This document shows, in pieces, positions 42,776 through 51,512 of a stretch of 64,000 nt of DNA (its first letter is position 1; the number at the start of each line of letters is the position of its first letter). Below the pieces are notes generated by a model. That model was not told the origin of the DNA, made no database searches, and was given only the letters and a program-made list of their open reading frames with translations. Source of the DNA: Paracoccus maritimus (GTDB taxonomy: Bacteria > Pseudomonadota > Alphaproteobacteria > Rhodobacterales > Rhodobacteraceae); contig NZ_JANAVZ010000009.1 in assembly GCF_025195095.1 (NCBI RefSeq), positions 62,001 through 126,000 on the forward strand. Reading direction: 5' to 3'. The translations under genes and the position numbers were made by a program.

Positions 42776-43444
42776 TCAGCGAAACCGTGCCGGTATCAGA
42801 TCTGCAAACGGGAACCAGTGCAGGAACGGTTTGGCGTCCGACAGCACCCGCGCGACCGATGGCCGTGCCAGCAGGCGTTCGAAATAGGCCGACAGGTTCG
42901 GATGCGCGTCGAACGGGTGCAGGAACCCCGCATAGAACAGCGCGGGCGTGGCGGCGCAGTCGGCCATGCCGAAATCGCCGGCGATCCAGTCGCGACCGGT
43001 AAGCTGCCGGTCGGCGGCGGTATAGGCGCGGTCAAGCTGGCTGTGTGCCCAAGGGGCGACCACATCGACCGCGCCATCGGCCATGAACAGCCGCGCATCG
43101 ACGATCGGTTGGGCGGTGTTCATCACGTGGATGTCGAAGAACCGGTCCCATTGCCGCGCCGTCAGCGCCGCGTCGGCGTCGCGTGGCAGCAAGGGGGCGG
43201 GGCCGGGGTGATGTCGGTCCAGCCATTCGATGATGATCGAGGTTTCCGCAAGCGTCACCCCCGCCGCGTCATCGCGCAGCGCCGGCATCTTGCCCATCGG
43301 CGTCAGCGTGGCCATCAGGTCGCGGTCCGCCTGCGATGACGGGTCGATCTGGCGATAGGTGAAGTCGGCGCCCAGTTCGTAAAGCGCGATCAGCACCTTG
43401 TGGCAATAGCTGGACAGCGGGTGGCCGTAGAAAGTCAGGCCCAT
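42776..43444 (-). CDS. Glutathione S-transferase family protein (1)
   Basis: This encodes 222 residues from the ATG at 43444, with AAAGGA seven bases upstream. The thioredoxin-like N-terminal domain has MGLTFYGHPLSSYCHKVLIAL with a Ser/Cys pair in the catalytic loop, and ETSIIIEWLD at the glutathione-binding site. A helical C-terminal domain follows. It probably conjugates glutathione to electrophiles. It is the last gene of a six-gene operon and overlaps the VOC gene before it by ten bases. Confidence 0.88.
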   Translation of the reverse strand: MGLTFYGHPLSSYCHKVLIALYELGADFTYRQIDPSSQADRDLMATLTPMGKMPALRDDAAGVTLAETSIIIEWLDRHHPGPAPLLPRDADAALTARQWDRFFDIHVMNTAQPIVDARLFMADGAVDVVAPWAHSQLDRAYTAADRQLTGRDWIAGDFGMADCAATPALFYAGFLHPFDAHPNLSAYFERLLARPSVARVLSDAKPFLHWFPFADLIPARFR

Positions 43445-43788
43445 CTTTCGTCCTTTCGTGGTTGGCGAACCAGCAGCACGACGCCGGACGGGTCGGAGGT
43501 CCAGTGACCCGTCACGCCGTCCAGCGGTTCCAGTTCGTCGCGGGTCGGGCCTTGCAGCTGGTCCAGAGCCGCGTCCGGGTCGTCGCTGAAAAATTCCAGC
43601 CAGACATCCGAGCGGCTTTGATGCGACACGCGGTCGATCCACAACGTCAGCGCGCCGAAGGTGAAACCGACGCTGTCCTGCACCGTCCGGGCGATGGGCA
43701 GGCCGACACGGTCGCGATAGAATTCGACCGTCTCCTGCCATTGATGCGCCGGAACCTTGATGGCGATGTTCCTGCCGGGTTCGATCAT
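43435..43788 (-). CDS. VOC (glyoxalase/bleomycin resistance) family protein, single domain
   Basis: This encodes 117 residues forming one vicinal-oxygen-chelate module: VPAHQWQETVEFYRDRVGLP at the start and a C-terminal WTSDPSGVVLLVRQP. The metal-site pattern is not complete, so it may bind a ligand without catalysis. It begins one base after the hydrolase stop and overlaps the GST start. The substrate is unknown. Confidence 0.82.
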   Translation of the reverse strand: MIEPGRNIAIKVPAHQWQETVEFYRDRVGLPIARTVQDSVGFTFGALTLWIDRVSHQSRSDVWLEFFSDDPDAALDQLQGPTRDELEPLDGVTGHWTSDPSGVVLLVRQPRKDERWA

Positions 43789-43789
43789 G

Positions 43790-44659
43790 TCAGTCTCCTT
43801 CCGCGGATGTGATCAGGTCCAGAACCAGGCCCGGCAGTTCGGGACGGTCGAGAACCCCAAGATGCGTGCTGTCGGGCAGCACCGCCAGCCAGGCGTCCGG
43901 GATGGTTTCGGCCATGTGGACGGCGTGGGCGGGCCGGATGAAGTCGCGATCGCCGATCAGCACCATCACCGGCATCCCGATCGTGGCGATCTGGTCGTCG
44001 CTGAACCCCCAGTCGGAGTTCAGCAGCGCGCCCAGCTTGTGCATCACCGGCACCATCGCCCCGGACCCGCCGGGGTTCTGGTCCTGATATCCACGCCGCA
44101 TGTCCAGGAAATCCTTGGGCGACGGCAGCAGCGGCACCAGATCGGGCGAGGGGACATGGCTGGGGTCGCGGTTCATCAGGACCAGTTCGGGCAGAAAGCC
44201 GTCACCGTCCTGGCCGGCCGAGATGACGCTGAGCGAGGCAACCCGATCCGGCGCGTTCACCGCCATGTCCAGACCCAGCATGCCGCCAAGCGAGAATCCC
44301 ACGACATGCGCCCGATCGATCTGAAGCGCGTCCATCACCGCCAGCGTATCGGCGCGCATCGAGGCCAGCGTGATCGGCGTCGGGCGATCCGCGGTGTGGC
44401 CATGCCCTTGCTGGTCGATCCCGATCACGGCGCGGTCCTGCGACAAGCGAGGGATCATGTCGGACCAGGACAGATCGGTGTTCATCATCCCGCCATGCAG
44501 CAGCAGGATCGGGGCGTGCGCCGATGCGGGATCGCCTTCGACGCGATACCAGACCCGGTGCCCGTCCATCGTCACCGTCTCGGCCATGGCGGCGGCGGGC
44601 ACGAGCGACGCCGCCGCCGCGCAGAGGATCAGCGAAATTGCCGCCAGACCCGGTATCAT
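43790..44659 (-). CDS. Exported alpha/beta hydrolase
   Basis: This encodes 289 residues; the start ATG overlaps the upstream GST stop (ATGA). A signal peptide (LAAISLILCAAAASLVPAAAMAE) should send it to the periplasm. The hydrolase core has LLLHGGMMN (oxyanion region), the nucleophile elbow GFSLGG with Ser near 117, Asp in LIGDRD near 235, and His in STHLG near 262. The ester or similar substrate is unknown. It is the only exported member of an otherwise cytoplasmic detoxification-like operon. Confidence 0.87.
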   Translation of the reverse strand: MIPGLAAISLILCAAAASLVPAAAMAETVTMDGHRVWYRVEGDPASAHAPILLLHGGMMNTDLSWSDMIPRLSQDRAVIGIDQQGHGHTADRPTPITLASMRADTLAVMDALQIDRAHVVGFSLGGMLGLDMAVNAPDRVASLSVISAGQDGDGFLPELVLMNRDPSHVPSPDLVPLLPSPKDFLDMRRGYQDQNPGGSGAMVPVMHKLGALLNSDWGFSDDQIATIGMPVMVLIGDRDFIRPAHAVHMAETIPDAWLAVLPDSTHLGVLDRPELPGLVLDLITSAEGD

Positions 44660-45312
44660 GCCGGGGCGGATTGTGTCTGATCGGCTGCCTGCCAATGCGC
44701 CATGTGATCGGCCAGTGCCTTGGTAAAGGCGGGCCGCGAAGTCGCGCGTTCCAGATACCCGGCCAGGCGCGGCAGATCGTCCAGCAGACCGGCCTCGGCC
44801 GGAATGCGCAGGATCTCGGCCATCAACAGGTCCGCCACGGTAAACCTGTCGCCCACCAGCCAGTCGCGATCCTGCAGCACGTCCTGCAATTGCGACAGCC
44901 GGGGGCGCAGCAATTCCTCCTGCCGCGCCGCCGCGGCCTGGTTCTGATCGAAGAATTTCGCGACCGCCCATGGGATCAGGAAGGATTCGATGCTGTTCAG
45001 GGCCGCGATCACCCATTGTGCGACGCGGGCGCCGTCATCGCCCGAGGGCAGCAGATCGGTGCCCCGCGCCAGATGCAGCAGGATCGCCCCGGATTCGAAC
45101 AGCGACAGGTCGCCGTCCTGAATCATCGGCACCTGCCCGAAGGGCTGGCGGGCGAAATGGGTGGCCGTCTTTTCGCGCAGCGGCACCGTCTCGACCCGGT
45201 AGGGGCGGCCGATCTCTTCGAGCAGCCAACGGATGCGGATGTCGCGGACATAACCGCGCGGCATGTCGGGCACCCAGTCATAGGTCGTCAGAACGACTTG
45301 TGTGGGGTTCAT
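44656..45312 (-). CDS. Glutathione S-transferase family protein (2)
   Basis: This encodes 218 residues. Its N-terminus is atypical (VVLTTYDWVPDMPRGYVRDI) with a long loop where most GSTs have a short catalytic turn. The glutathione site GQVPMIQDGDLSLFESGAIL is clear, and the helical C-terminal domain has DWLVGDRFTVADLLMAEIL. It is coupled by four-base overlaps to both neighbours: the double VOC gene upstream and the hydrolase downstream. Confidence 0.88.
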   Translation of the reverse strand: MNPTQVVLTTYDWVPDMPRGYVRDIRIRWLLEEIGRPYRVETVPLREKTATHFARQPFGQVPMIQDGDLSLFESGAILLHLARGTDLLPSGDDGARVAQWVIAALNSIESFLIPWAVAKFFDQNQAAAARQEELLRPRLSQLQDVLQDRDWLVGDRFTVADLLMAEILRIPAEAGLLDDLPRLAGYLERATSRPAFTKALADHMAHWQAADQTQSAPA

Positions 45313-46103
45313 CGGCTTTTCTCCTTCGGGCCGACGACGGCAAAATGCGCGCCCTGCCGGTCCTGTGCGATGGCGATGAAGGCGCCTCCGGGCACCTCTT
45401 GCGGGCCGTGGACGACGGTGCCGCCAAGTTCGGCGATGCGGGACACCGCGTCGTCGATGCCGTCATGGCCGAAATAGGGCAGCCACAGCGGAAAGGGCGC
45501 GTTGCCCTGACCCTGGATGCCGCCGATATCGGCGCCGTCATGGGCGAACAGTTGATAGGTTCCCATATCGCCCATCGGCATCGCGGTGGATTTCGACCAG
45601 CCGAACAGGCGGGCATAGAATTTCAGCCCTGCGTCCGGATCGCTGGTCATCAATTCATGCCAGTTGCCATGCCCGGCCTTTGCCTGGTCGAAGGCATGGC
45701 CTTGACCCTGACCCTCACCCTGCATCGGCAGCGGTTCGAGGATGCCGAACGCGGCGCCTTGCGGGTCGGCCAGCAGGGCAAAGCGGCCGGTGCCGGGAAT
45801 GTCGGCGGGCGGGCGGTGAACCCTTGCCCCGGCTTCGGTCGCGTCCTGTACCGCCTGGTGGGCGTCATCGACACCGAAATAGATCATCCAGAACGGCGGC
45901 ATGTCGGGCATGTCGTCGGGCATCGGCATCATGCCCGCGACCATGTCCTGGCCGGATGTCGCGAGATGATAGTCGAACCCTTCCATCCCGGAATCAGCGA
46001 TCGTCCATCCCAGCAGCGCGGCATAGAAATCCTCGGCCGCGGCGCGGTCGTCAGGGCGGCTGGCCAGTTCGTACCAGACTGGGCGTCCATGTATCTTCAC
46101 CAT
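45309..46103 (-). CDS. VOC family protein with two glyoxalase-like domains
   Basis: This encodes 264 residues made of two consecutive VOC modules (about 1-125 and 140-262). Each has the opening W(Y/H)EL motif (PVWYELASRPD; NWHELMTSDPD) and a closing DP/DR-Q-GA-F segment. A short Gly/Gln/Glu-rich linker joins them. Proteins of this kind are often annotated as glyoxalases, but the reaction is unknown here. It follows the DUF1428 gene by 12 bases and overlaps the GST gene. Confidence 0.85.
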   Translation of the reverse strand: MVKIHGRPVWYELASRPDDRAAAEDFYAALLGWTIADSGMEGFDYHLATSGQDMVAGMMPMPDDMPDMPPFWMIYFGVDDAHQAVQDATEAGARVHRPPADIPGTGRFALLADPQGAAFGILEPLPMQGEGQGQGHAFDQAKAGHGNWHELMTSDPDAGLKFYARLFGWSKSTAMPMGDMGTYQLFAHDGADIGGIQGQGNAPFPLWLPYFGHDGIDDAVSRIAELGGTVVHGPQEVPGGAFIAIAQDRQGAHFAVVGPKEKSR

Positions 46104-46115
46104 GTGCGCCCTCTC

Positions 46116-46832
46116 TCAGCTTTGATCCAGGATCTGGGTGAAGCCGCCCCAGAACATCCGCTTGCCATCGAAGGGCATGTCGGGAAATTCCATGTCCTTC
46201 ATGTCGGCCTCCATCTTGCGGGCCGCGTCGTCGCAAGTCGCGCGGTCGGGCCATTCGATCCACGAGAAGACCGGCACCTCGTCCGGTTTCGCGTCGGCGG
46301 CGCGGTAGAAATCGGTCTGCGTTCCGTGGGGCACATCCTCGCCCCAGCATTCGATCTGATGGGTCGCGCCATAGCCCTGAAACATCTCGGTCGCGCTTTT
46401 CGCCATGTCGATATAGGCCTGCTTGTTGCCCGATGGCACGGCCAGCACGAAACCCTGGACATAGCTGCCGGGCCGACTTTCGCCCACTTCCACGATCGGT
46501 GCGAACCCGCCCCAGAACAGCCGCTTGCCGTCGAAGGGCATGTCGCCCATCTGCTGCATGTCCGGGTCTTCCATGATCGACTGCCATGCTGCGTCGCAGG
46601 TGGCGCGATCGGGCCATTCGATCCACGAGAAGACCGGCGTCTCGTCATCGGTTGCCTGCGTGGCGCGGTAGAAATCGGTGTGCTTGCCGTGGGGCACGTC
46701 CTCGGCCCAGCATTCGACCATGCGGCGCGCGCCACGCTTCTTGAACATCGGCCAGGATGCGCGCGCGCGATCGGTATAGGCCTGTTTGTTGGCGGTCGGA
46801 ACGGCTGCGACGAAGCCGGAGTAATAGGTCAT
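46116..46832 (-). CDS. Tandem DUF1428 protein
   Basis: This encodes 238 residues with GGGAGG six bases before the ATG. It consists of two fused copies of the roughly 118-residue DUF1428 domain. Each contains a GFV-AVP start, NKQAY, ECW-EDVPHG, TDFYRA, PVFSWIEWPDRATCD, and a DMPFDGKR-FWGGF ending. DUF1428 proteins are usually single-domain and of unknown function with a dimeric ferredoxin-like fold, so the fusion may act as a built-in dimer. It is the first gene of the six-gene operon and is divergent from an HxlR regulator. Confidence 0.85.
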   Translation of the reverse strand: MTYYSGFVAAVPTANKQAYTDRARASWPMFKKRGARRMVECWAEDVPHGKHTDFYRATQATDDETPVFSWIEWPDRATCDAAWQSIMEDPDMQQMGDMPFDGKRLFWGGFAPIVEVGESRPGSYVQGFVLAVPSGNKQAYIDMAKSATEMFQGYGATHQIECWGEDVPHGTQTDFYRAADAKPDEVPVFSWIEWPDRATCDDAARKMEADMKDMEFPDMPFDGKRMFWGGFTQILDQS

Positions 46833-46873
46833 CTGGGCCTCCCATCGGTTTATCCGAATCGCAGCATGGCGCT

Positions 46874-46902
46874 TGCAGTATTTAAAAGCAACTAATAGTA
46901 TT
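46874..46902 (+). promoter_or_regulatory. Candidate promoter/operator of the HxlR gene
   Basis: TTGCAG (46874-46879) and TAGTAT (46897-46902) are 17 bases apart. The second box is only 5 bases before the ATG at 46908, so the transcript might be leaderless. The region also holds the direct repeat AGTATT with A-runs (46878 and 46898) and the small palindrome ACTAATAGT. Confidence 0.4.
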
Positions 46903-46907
46903 AAAAA

Positions 46908-47558
46908 ATGACCAAAACTGGCGACTCCACGCGCATCCGATATGACGAAGGCTGTCTTGCCGCCCATGCGCTGAACGTGATCGGCGACCGCTGGGCGCTG
47001 CTTGTGGTGCGCGAACTGATGCTGACGCCACGGCGGTTTCAGGCCATCCGCGCCGGGCTGCCGGGGATCACGGCGGCGGTGCTGACCCAGCGGCTGACGC
47101 AGCTGCGCGCGGCGGATGTAGTGGACCATGACCCGGATCTGGGGGTGTATTCGCTGACAGCTTCAGGGCAGGCGCTGCTGCCGGTGCTGCAGGCGATGTG
47201 CCGATGGGGCGCGTTGCATCCCGGCCATGATCCGCGCCGCTTCATCAGCCCGACGGCGCTGATGCTGTCGATGACGGCGATGATCGACGCGACGGCCGCG
47301 CAGGGCCGGGTGGCGACCGGTGGATTTCAGCTGGGGTCGGATCGTTTCATCATGCGGCTGCAGGGCGACGGGGTGGCCCGGCCCGAGGCGGTGCGCCGGA
47401 TCGACGCCGATTTCGTGCTGGAGGGCAGCGGCAACGCGCTGGCGCGTGCGGTCTATGGCGCGACGCCGCTGGCCGAACTGGTGGCGTCCGGCGTGGTCGC
47501 GCTGGCTGGCGATAGGGCGGCGGCGCAGGGTTTCGTGGATCTGTTCCGGCTGCGTTAG
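46908..47558 (+). CDS. HxlR family transcriptional regulator
   Basis: This encodes 216 residues. The HxlR winged helix is clear: VIGDRWALLVVRELMLTPRRF, residues about 26-46, followed by LTQRLTQLRAADVV. The Cys before it (DEGCLAAHAL) is common in redox- or aldehyde-sensing members. A C-terminal extension of about 100 residues with an SCP2-like character (DADFVLEGSGNALARAVYG) is not found in the shortest HxlR proteins and may bind a ligand. It is divergent from the six-gene detoxification-like operon, with 75 AT-rich bases between, and is probably its regulator. Confidence 0.85.
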   Translation: MTKTGDSTRIRYDEGCLAAHALNVIGDRWALLVVRELMLTPRRFQAIRAGLPGITAAVLTQRLTQLRAADVVDHDPDLGVYSLTASGQALLPVLQAMCRWGALHPGHDPRRFISPTALMLSMTAMIDATAAQGRVATGGFQLGSDRFIMRLQGDGVARPEAVRRIDADFVLEGSGNALARAVYGATPLAELVASGVVALAGDRAAAQGFVDLFRLR

Positions 47559-47573
47559 CGTTGGGCGTGAGGC

Positions 47574-48005
47574 CTAAACGGCACGGTCCAGCTTGGTTGA
47601 CAGATGGATCAGGCTTTCCGACGACCGCACCCCGTCCAGCGCGCCAATCCGGTCCAGAAGATCGTCCAGTTCGGCTGTCGATGAGGTCGCAAGCTGCAGC
47701 AGCAGATCGACCCGACCGCTGGTGGTATGGATCCGTTCGACCTGCGGCAGCGTCTTCAGCCGCGCCAGGATGCCGGGCAGGCTGCGCGGTTCGATCACCA
47801 GCATCACCGTCGCGCGGATCCGGCTGGCGCGAACCGCCTCGCCCAGGCGCAGCGTATAGCCCGCGATCGCGCCCGAGCCTTCCAGCCGTTCCAACCGCGC
47901 CTGCACCGTCGAACGCGCGACCTTCAGCCGCCGCGCCAGGACCGCGACCGACATGCGGGCATCCTGGGCAAGTTGGGTCAGGATGTTGCGGTCCAGTTCG
48001 TCCAC
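47574..48005 (-). CDS. Lrp/AsnC family transcriptional regulator
   Basis: This encodes 143 residues. The N-terminal helix-turn-helix MDELDRNILTQLAQDARMSV and KVARSTVQARLERLEGSGAI is typical, with a C-terminal ligand-binding RAM domain. Members respond to amino acids or amines. It is divergent from the decarboxylase at 48184, with 178 bases between the starts, and may control it in response to ornithine, lysine or similar compounds. Confidence 0.88.
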   Translation of the reverse strand: MDELDRNILTQLAQDARMSVAVLARRLKVARSTVQARLERLEGSGAIAGYTLRLGEAVRASRIRATVMLVIEPRSLPGILARLKTLPQVERIHTTSGRVDLLLQLATSSTAELDDLLDRIGALDGVRSSESLIHLSTKLDRAV

Positions 48006-48183
48006 GGCGCTTGGTCCCCGGCAGTTTCGTCAAATCGTCATCGGTTGCGGCATATTAACCGGACAGAATGGCGATTCCATCCTTTTCATCGGTGAAATCG
48101 GAAACCAAAAGCGTCATTCTGGGTTGAGAAGGCCGCTTCTGCCGATCCGGCCAAAACGAAGCTGCACGCGCGAAAGGACCGCA

Positions 48184-49338
48184 ATGGGACATCACAAGAC
48201 CGTTTGGGACAATCCGGCCGAAATGATCCGTCAAACTCAGCCCGAGAATCCGGTGATGGTCCTTGCCCCGACAGTCCTGCAGGACACGGCACGGCGGTTT
48301 CTGGACGGGTTTCCGGGACTGGTGACCTATGCGGTGAAGTCCAATCCCGGCGAGGCCGTGATCCAGAACCTGCTGGCCGCAGGCGTGACCGGGTTCGACG
48401 TCGCCTCGCCCTTCGAGATCGACCTGATCGGCCGCATGGCGCCGCGGGCCGCCCGGCATTACCACAACCCCGTCCGCGCCAGATCCGAGATCTCTCATGC
48501 CGTGCAGGCCGGCGTCACGTCGTGGTCGGTGGACAGCCGCAGCGAGCTGGAGAAGCTGTTCGAACTGGTCCCGACGCAGATCGGCGGACAGGGCGTCGAG
48601 ATCTCGCCGCGCTTCAAGCTGCCGGTGCTGGGCGCGGTCTATGATTTCGGATCGAAGTTCGGCGCGACGCCGGAACTGGCCGCCGACCTGCTGCGTCTGG
48701 TGGCCGATCGCGGCTATGTCCCGTCGCTGACCTTCCATCCGGGCACCCAATGCGTCGATCCGATCGCCTGGGAAAGCTATATCAGCGTGGCGCGCGAGAT
48801 TTGCGACAGCGCAGAGGTGCGTGCGAAACGCCTGAATGTCGGCGGCGGCTTTCCGTCGCATCGCGTCAGCGGGGTCGAGCCGGACCTGACCTCGATCTTC
48901 ACCGAGATCGGCGACACGGTGGCCGAGGCGTTCGGCGATGACGCGCCCGCGCTGGTCTGCGAGCCGGGGCGCGGCATGTGCGCTGACGCGTTCTCGCTGA
49001 TCACCCGGGTGAAGGGGGTGCGCGACGGCGGCAGCGTTTTCCTGAATGACGGCGTCTATGGCGGTCTGGCGGAAATGCCGATCGTCGGCAATCTGGACCG
49101 GATCGAGGTTCTGGACCCGCAGGGCCGCCCGCGCGACGGCGCGGCCGCGGGCCGGGTCGTGTTCGGTCCGACCTGCGATTCGGTGGACCGCCTGCCCGGC
49201 GAGCTCAGCCTGCCCGAGAACATCGCCGAGGGCGACTATGTCATCTTCCACGGGGCGGGCGCCTATTCAACGGTGACGAATACCCGCTTCAACGGGTTCG
49301 GCGAACTGACCAACGCGACCGTGATGTCGCTGCGCTAA
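48184..49338 (+). CDS. Group IV PLP decarboxylase (ornithine/diaminopimelate-type)
   Basis: This encodes 384 residues from the ATG at 48184, with AAAGGACC upstream. It is an alanine-racemase-fold decarboxylase. The PLP lysine is in VTYAVKSNPGEAVI near residue 54, the phosphate loop in HPGTQ and NVGGGFPS, and the catalytic Cys in GPTCDSVD near residue 329. The size and GPTCDS motif fit ornithine decarboxylase better than diaminopimelate decarboxylase, so putrescine formation is the best guess. An Lrp-type regulator is divergent from it. Confidence 0.87.
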   Translation: MGHHKTVWDNPAEMIRQTQPENPVMVLAPTVLQDTARRFLDGFPGLVTYAVKSNPGEAVIQNLLAAGVTGFDVASPFEIDLIGRMAPRAARHYHNPVRARSEISHAVQAGVTSWSVDSRSELEKLFELVPTQIGGQGVEISPRFKLPVLGAVYDFGSKFGATPELAADLLRLVADRGYVPSLTFHPGTQCVDPIAWESYISVAREICDSAEVRAKRLNVGGGFPSHRVSGVEPDLTSIFTEIGDTVAEAFGDDAPALVCEPGRGMCADAFSLITRVKGVRDGGSVFLNDGVYGGLAEMPIVGNLDRIEVLDPQGRPRDGAAAGRVVFGPTCDSVDRLPGELSLPENIAEGDYVIFHGAGAYSTVTNTRFNGFGELTNATVMSLR

Positions 49339-49372
49339 CCATTTCCTCAGCCCGTCGTGCTAGCCTTGGGTG

Positions 49373-50551
49373 ATGTCAACGATTCGCCCGAAGACGATCC
49401 ATGTGGTGCTGATGGACGGCACGTTCGCCTCGTTGGCGGACGGCCGCCGCAGTTCGATCGGACGAATCCACCGCCTGCTGCGTGACGTCGCGCGGCAGGC
49501 ACCGGTGGGCACGCAGGAGGGCGGCGGGACGACGCGCCCGCGCCTGCGCCTGCATTACGGGATGGGCCAGCAATGGAACCGCTGGCGCACGGTGCCGGAA
49601 CTGCTGATGGGCCGCACCCTGGAACGGCGCATCGTCGATGCCTATGGATGGCTTGCCTCGGGCTATCGTCCCGGCGACCTGATCTTTCTGCTTGGATATT
49701 CACGCGGTGCGTTTGCGGTGCGCAGCCTTGCGGGAATGATCGGTCGGGTCGGTTTGCTGCGGGCGGAATCCGCCACCGAACGGCATATCCGCACCGCCTG
49801 GAATTATTATCGCGGCGGCGGTTCGCCCCGCTATCTTGAACAGTTCCGCCAGCGGCGCTGCCAGCCCGCTGTGCCGATCCGGATGCTGGGTTGTTTCGAC
49901 ACGGTGATGGCATTGGGTGTTCGCCTGCCGATCCTGTGGATGCTGTCAGAGCCGCGTTTCCGGTTTCACGACGCACATCTGGTCAGCGATGTCGAACACG
50001 GCTTTCAGGCGCTGGCGCTGGACGAGACACGGGCGGCCTTTGCGCCGATCCTGTGGGACGACGATTGTCAGGCCGTCCGGATCGAACAGATGTGGTTCCG
50101 TGGCGCGCATTCCGATATCGGCGGCCAGTTGCGCGGATTGGAATTCGCGCGCCCGCTGGCCAATATTCCGCTGGTCTGGATGCTGGAAAACGCCGAGGCG
50201 GTCGGATTGCCCTTGCCCGCCGGGTGGCGCGAGGGGCTGGACTGCGACCCGGAGGCGCCGTCGATCGGAAGCTGGCGTTTCTGGGGCAAGCTGTTTCTGG
50301 CCCGCGCGCCGCGGACCGCGGGGCGTCATGCCACAGAATCCCTGCATCCCGGCCTGTCGCCAGAAACCTATGACGGGCCTGCGCTGCTGGTCGGCCATCT
50401 GGCGCCCGACACGGGCCGCAAGCGCCGCCTGCTGCCGTTCCGGCGGCGCGCGGGACCGGGGAATGGTCAGGCGGTGCGACCGGATATCGACGAGGATCGC
50501 GATACGGCTTCGGCGTCCGAACGGCATGGAACCGAGGTTGGGCGGGCCTGA
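49373..50551 (+). CDS. DUF2235 family alpha/beta-hydrolase-like protein
   Basis: This encodes 392 residues from the ATG at 49373; a GTG precedes it directly. VVLMDGT near residue 12 and the nucleophile elbow LLGYSRGAFAVRSLAG near residue 105 match DUF2235, a family that includes type VI secretion phospholipase effectors and many uncharacterised proteins. No signal peptide, secretion partner or immunity gene is visible nearby, so an effector role is not supported. The Arg-rich C-terminal 60 residues look disordered. Confidence 0.8.
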   Translation: MSTIRPKTIHVVLMDGTFASLADGRRSSIGRIHRLLRDVARQAPVGTQEGGGTTRPRLRLHYGMGQQWNRWRTVPELLMGRTLERRIVDAYGWLASGYRPGDLIFLLGYSRGAFAVRSLAGMIGRVGLLRAESATERHIRTAWNYYRGGGSPRYLEQFRQRRCQPAVPIRMLGCFDTVMALGVRLPILWMLSEPRFRFHDAHLVSDVEHGFQALALDETRAAFAPILWDDDCQAVRIEQMWFRGAHSDIGGQLRGLEFARPLANIPLVWMLENAEAVGLPLPAGWREGLDCDPEAPSIGSWRFWGKLFLARAPRTAGRHATESLHPGLSPETYDGPALLVGHLAPDTGRKRRLLPFRRRAGPGNGQAVRPDIDEDRDTASASERHGTEVGRA

Positions 50552-50590
50552 ACCGGTCACGCCGGTCTGATGACGACCAGGGTCCCTCGG

Positions 50591-51469
50591 TCAGGCGACC
50601 TCGCCAAGCGCGCGCGACGGACGGATGCCAAGCGCGGCGCAGACGTCGCGGGTCATGTCGGGCCGGTTCAGGGTATAGAAATGCAGGCGGTCCACGCCGC
50701 GCTCGATCAGCTTCTGGCACAGATCGACGCAGATCCGGGTGGCCAGGCTGCGTTCCGCATCGCCGCCCTGACGGATCGCGTCGGCAAACCCGTCCTCGGC
50801 CCATTGCGGGATCTGCGTGCCGCAGCTTTGCGCGAAACGCCGCGCGCCCGCCCAGCCCTGGATCGGCAGGATGCCCGGAATGATCGGGGCGTCGATGCCG
50901 GCCTTTTCGCATTTGTCGCGAAAACGGAAAAAGGTTTCAGGTTCAAAGAAGAACTGCGTGATCGCGCTGGTCGCGCCGGCGTCGATCTTGCGCTTCAGCC
51001 ACGCCACATCGGCGTCGGTGCCGGTGCTGTCGGGATGCGGTTCGGGATAGGCGCCGACGCGGATGGTCATGTCGCCGCGTGCGCGGATCGCCTCGATCAG
51101 TTCGATCGAATTGGCGAAGCCACCGTCATGGGCGGTGAACCGGTCCTGCCCCTTGGGCGCATCGCCGCGCAGGGCCACGATTTCGCGGATACCGGCGTCG
51201 GCATAGGATTGCACGATCTCCATGGTCTCGTCGCGGGTCGCCTCGACGCAGGTCAGATGGGCGGCGACGTTCAGGCCGTAATGGCGATTGATGGTCGTCA
51301 CCGCCTCGTGCGTCAGCTTGCGCGTCGTGCCGCCTGCGCCATAGGTAACGGACACGAAATCGGGCGCAAGGGGCGCCAGCGCGCGCGCGGTTTCCCACAG
51401 CCGGAACGAGGCATCCAGCGTCTTCGGCGGGAAAAACTCGAAGCTGATCTTCGGGGTCTGGCGGGGCAT
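50591..51469 (-). CDS. metF: 5,10-methylenetetrahydrofolate reductase
   Basis: This encodes 292 residues from the ATG at 51469, with AAAGGAAAGGA upstream. It makes 5-methyl-tetrahydrofolate for methionine synthesis using FAD and NADH. The start ISFEFFPPKT contains the catalytic Glu, and VTYGAGGTTR and HLTCVEATRDE are further family marks. It is divergent from a LysR gene of MetR type with matching operator-like dyads between them. Confidence 0.95.
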   Translation of the reverse strand: MPRQTPKISFEFFPPKTLDASFRLWETARALAPLAPDFVSVTYGAGGTTRKLTHEAVTTINRHYGLNVAAHLTCVEATRDETMEIVQSYADAGIREIVALRGDAPKGQDRFTAHDGGFANSIELIEAIRARGDMTIRVGAYPEPHPDSTGTDADVAWLKRKIDAGATSAITQFFFEPETFFRFRDKCEKAGIDAPIIPGILPIQGWAGARRFAQSCGTQIPQWAEDGFADAIRQGGDAERSLATRICVDLCQKLIERGVDRLHFYTLNRPDMTRDVCAALGIRPSRALGEVA

Positions 51470-51512
51470 GACGATTCCTTTCCTTTCGGGCCTTGTGCCA
51501 TGGCAGGCGTCG

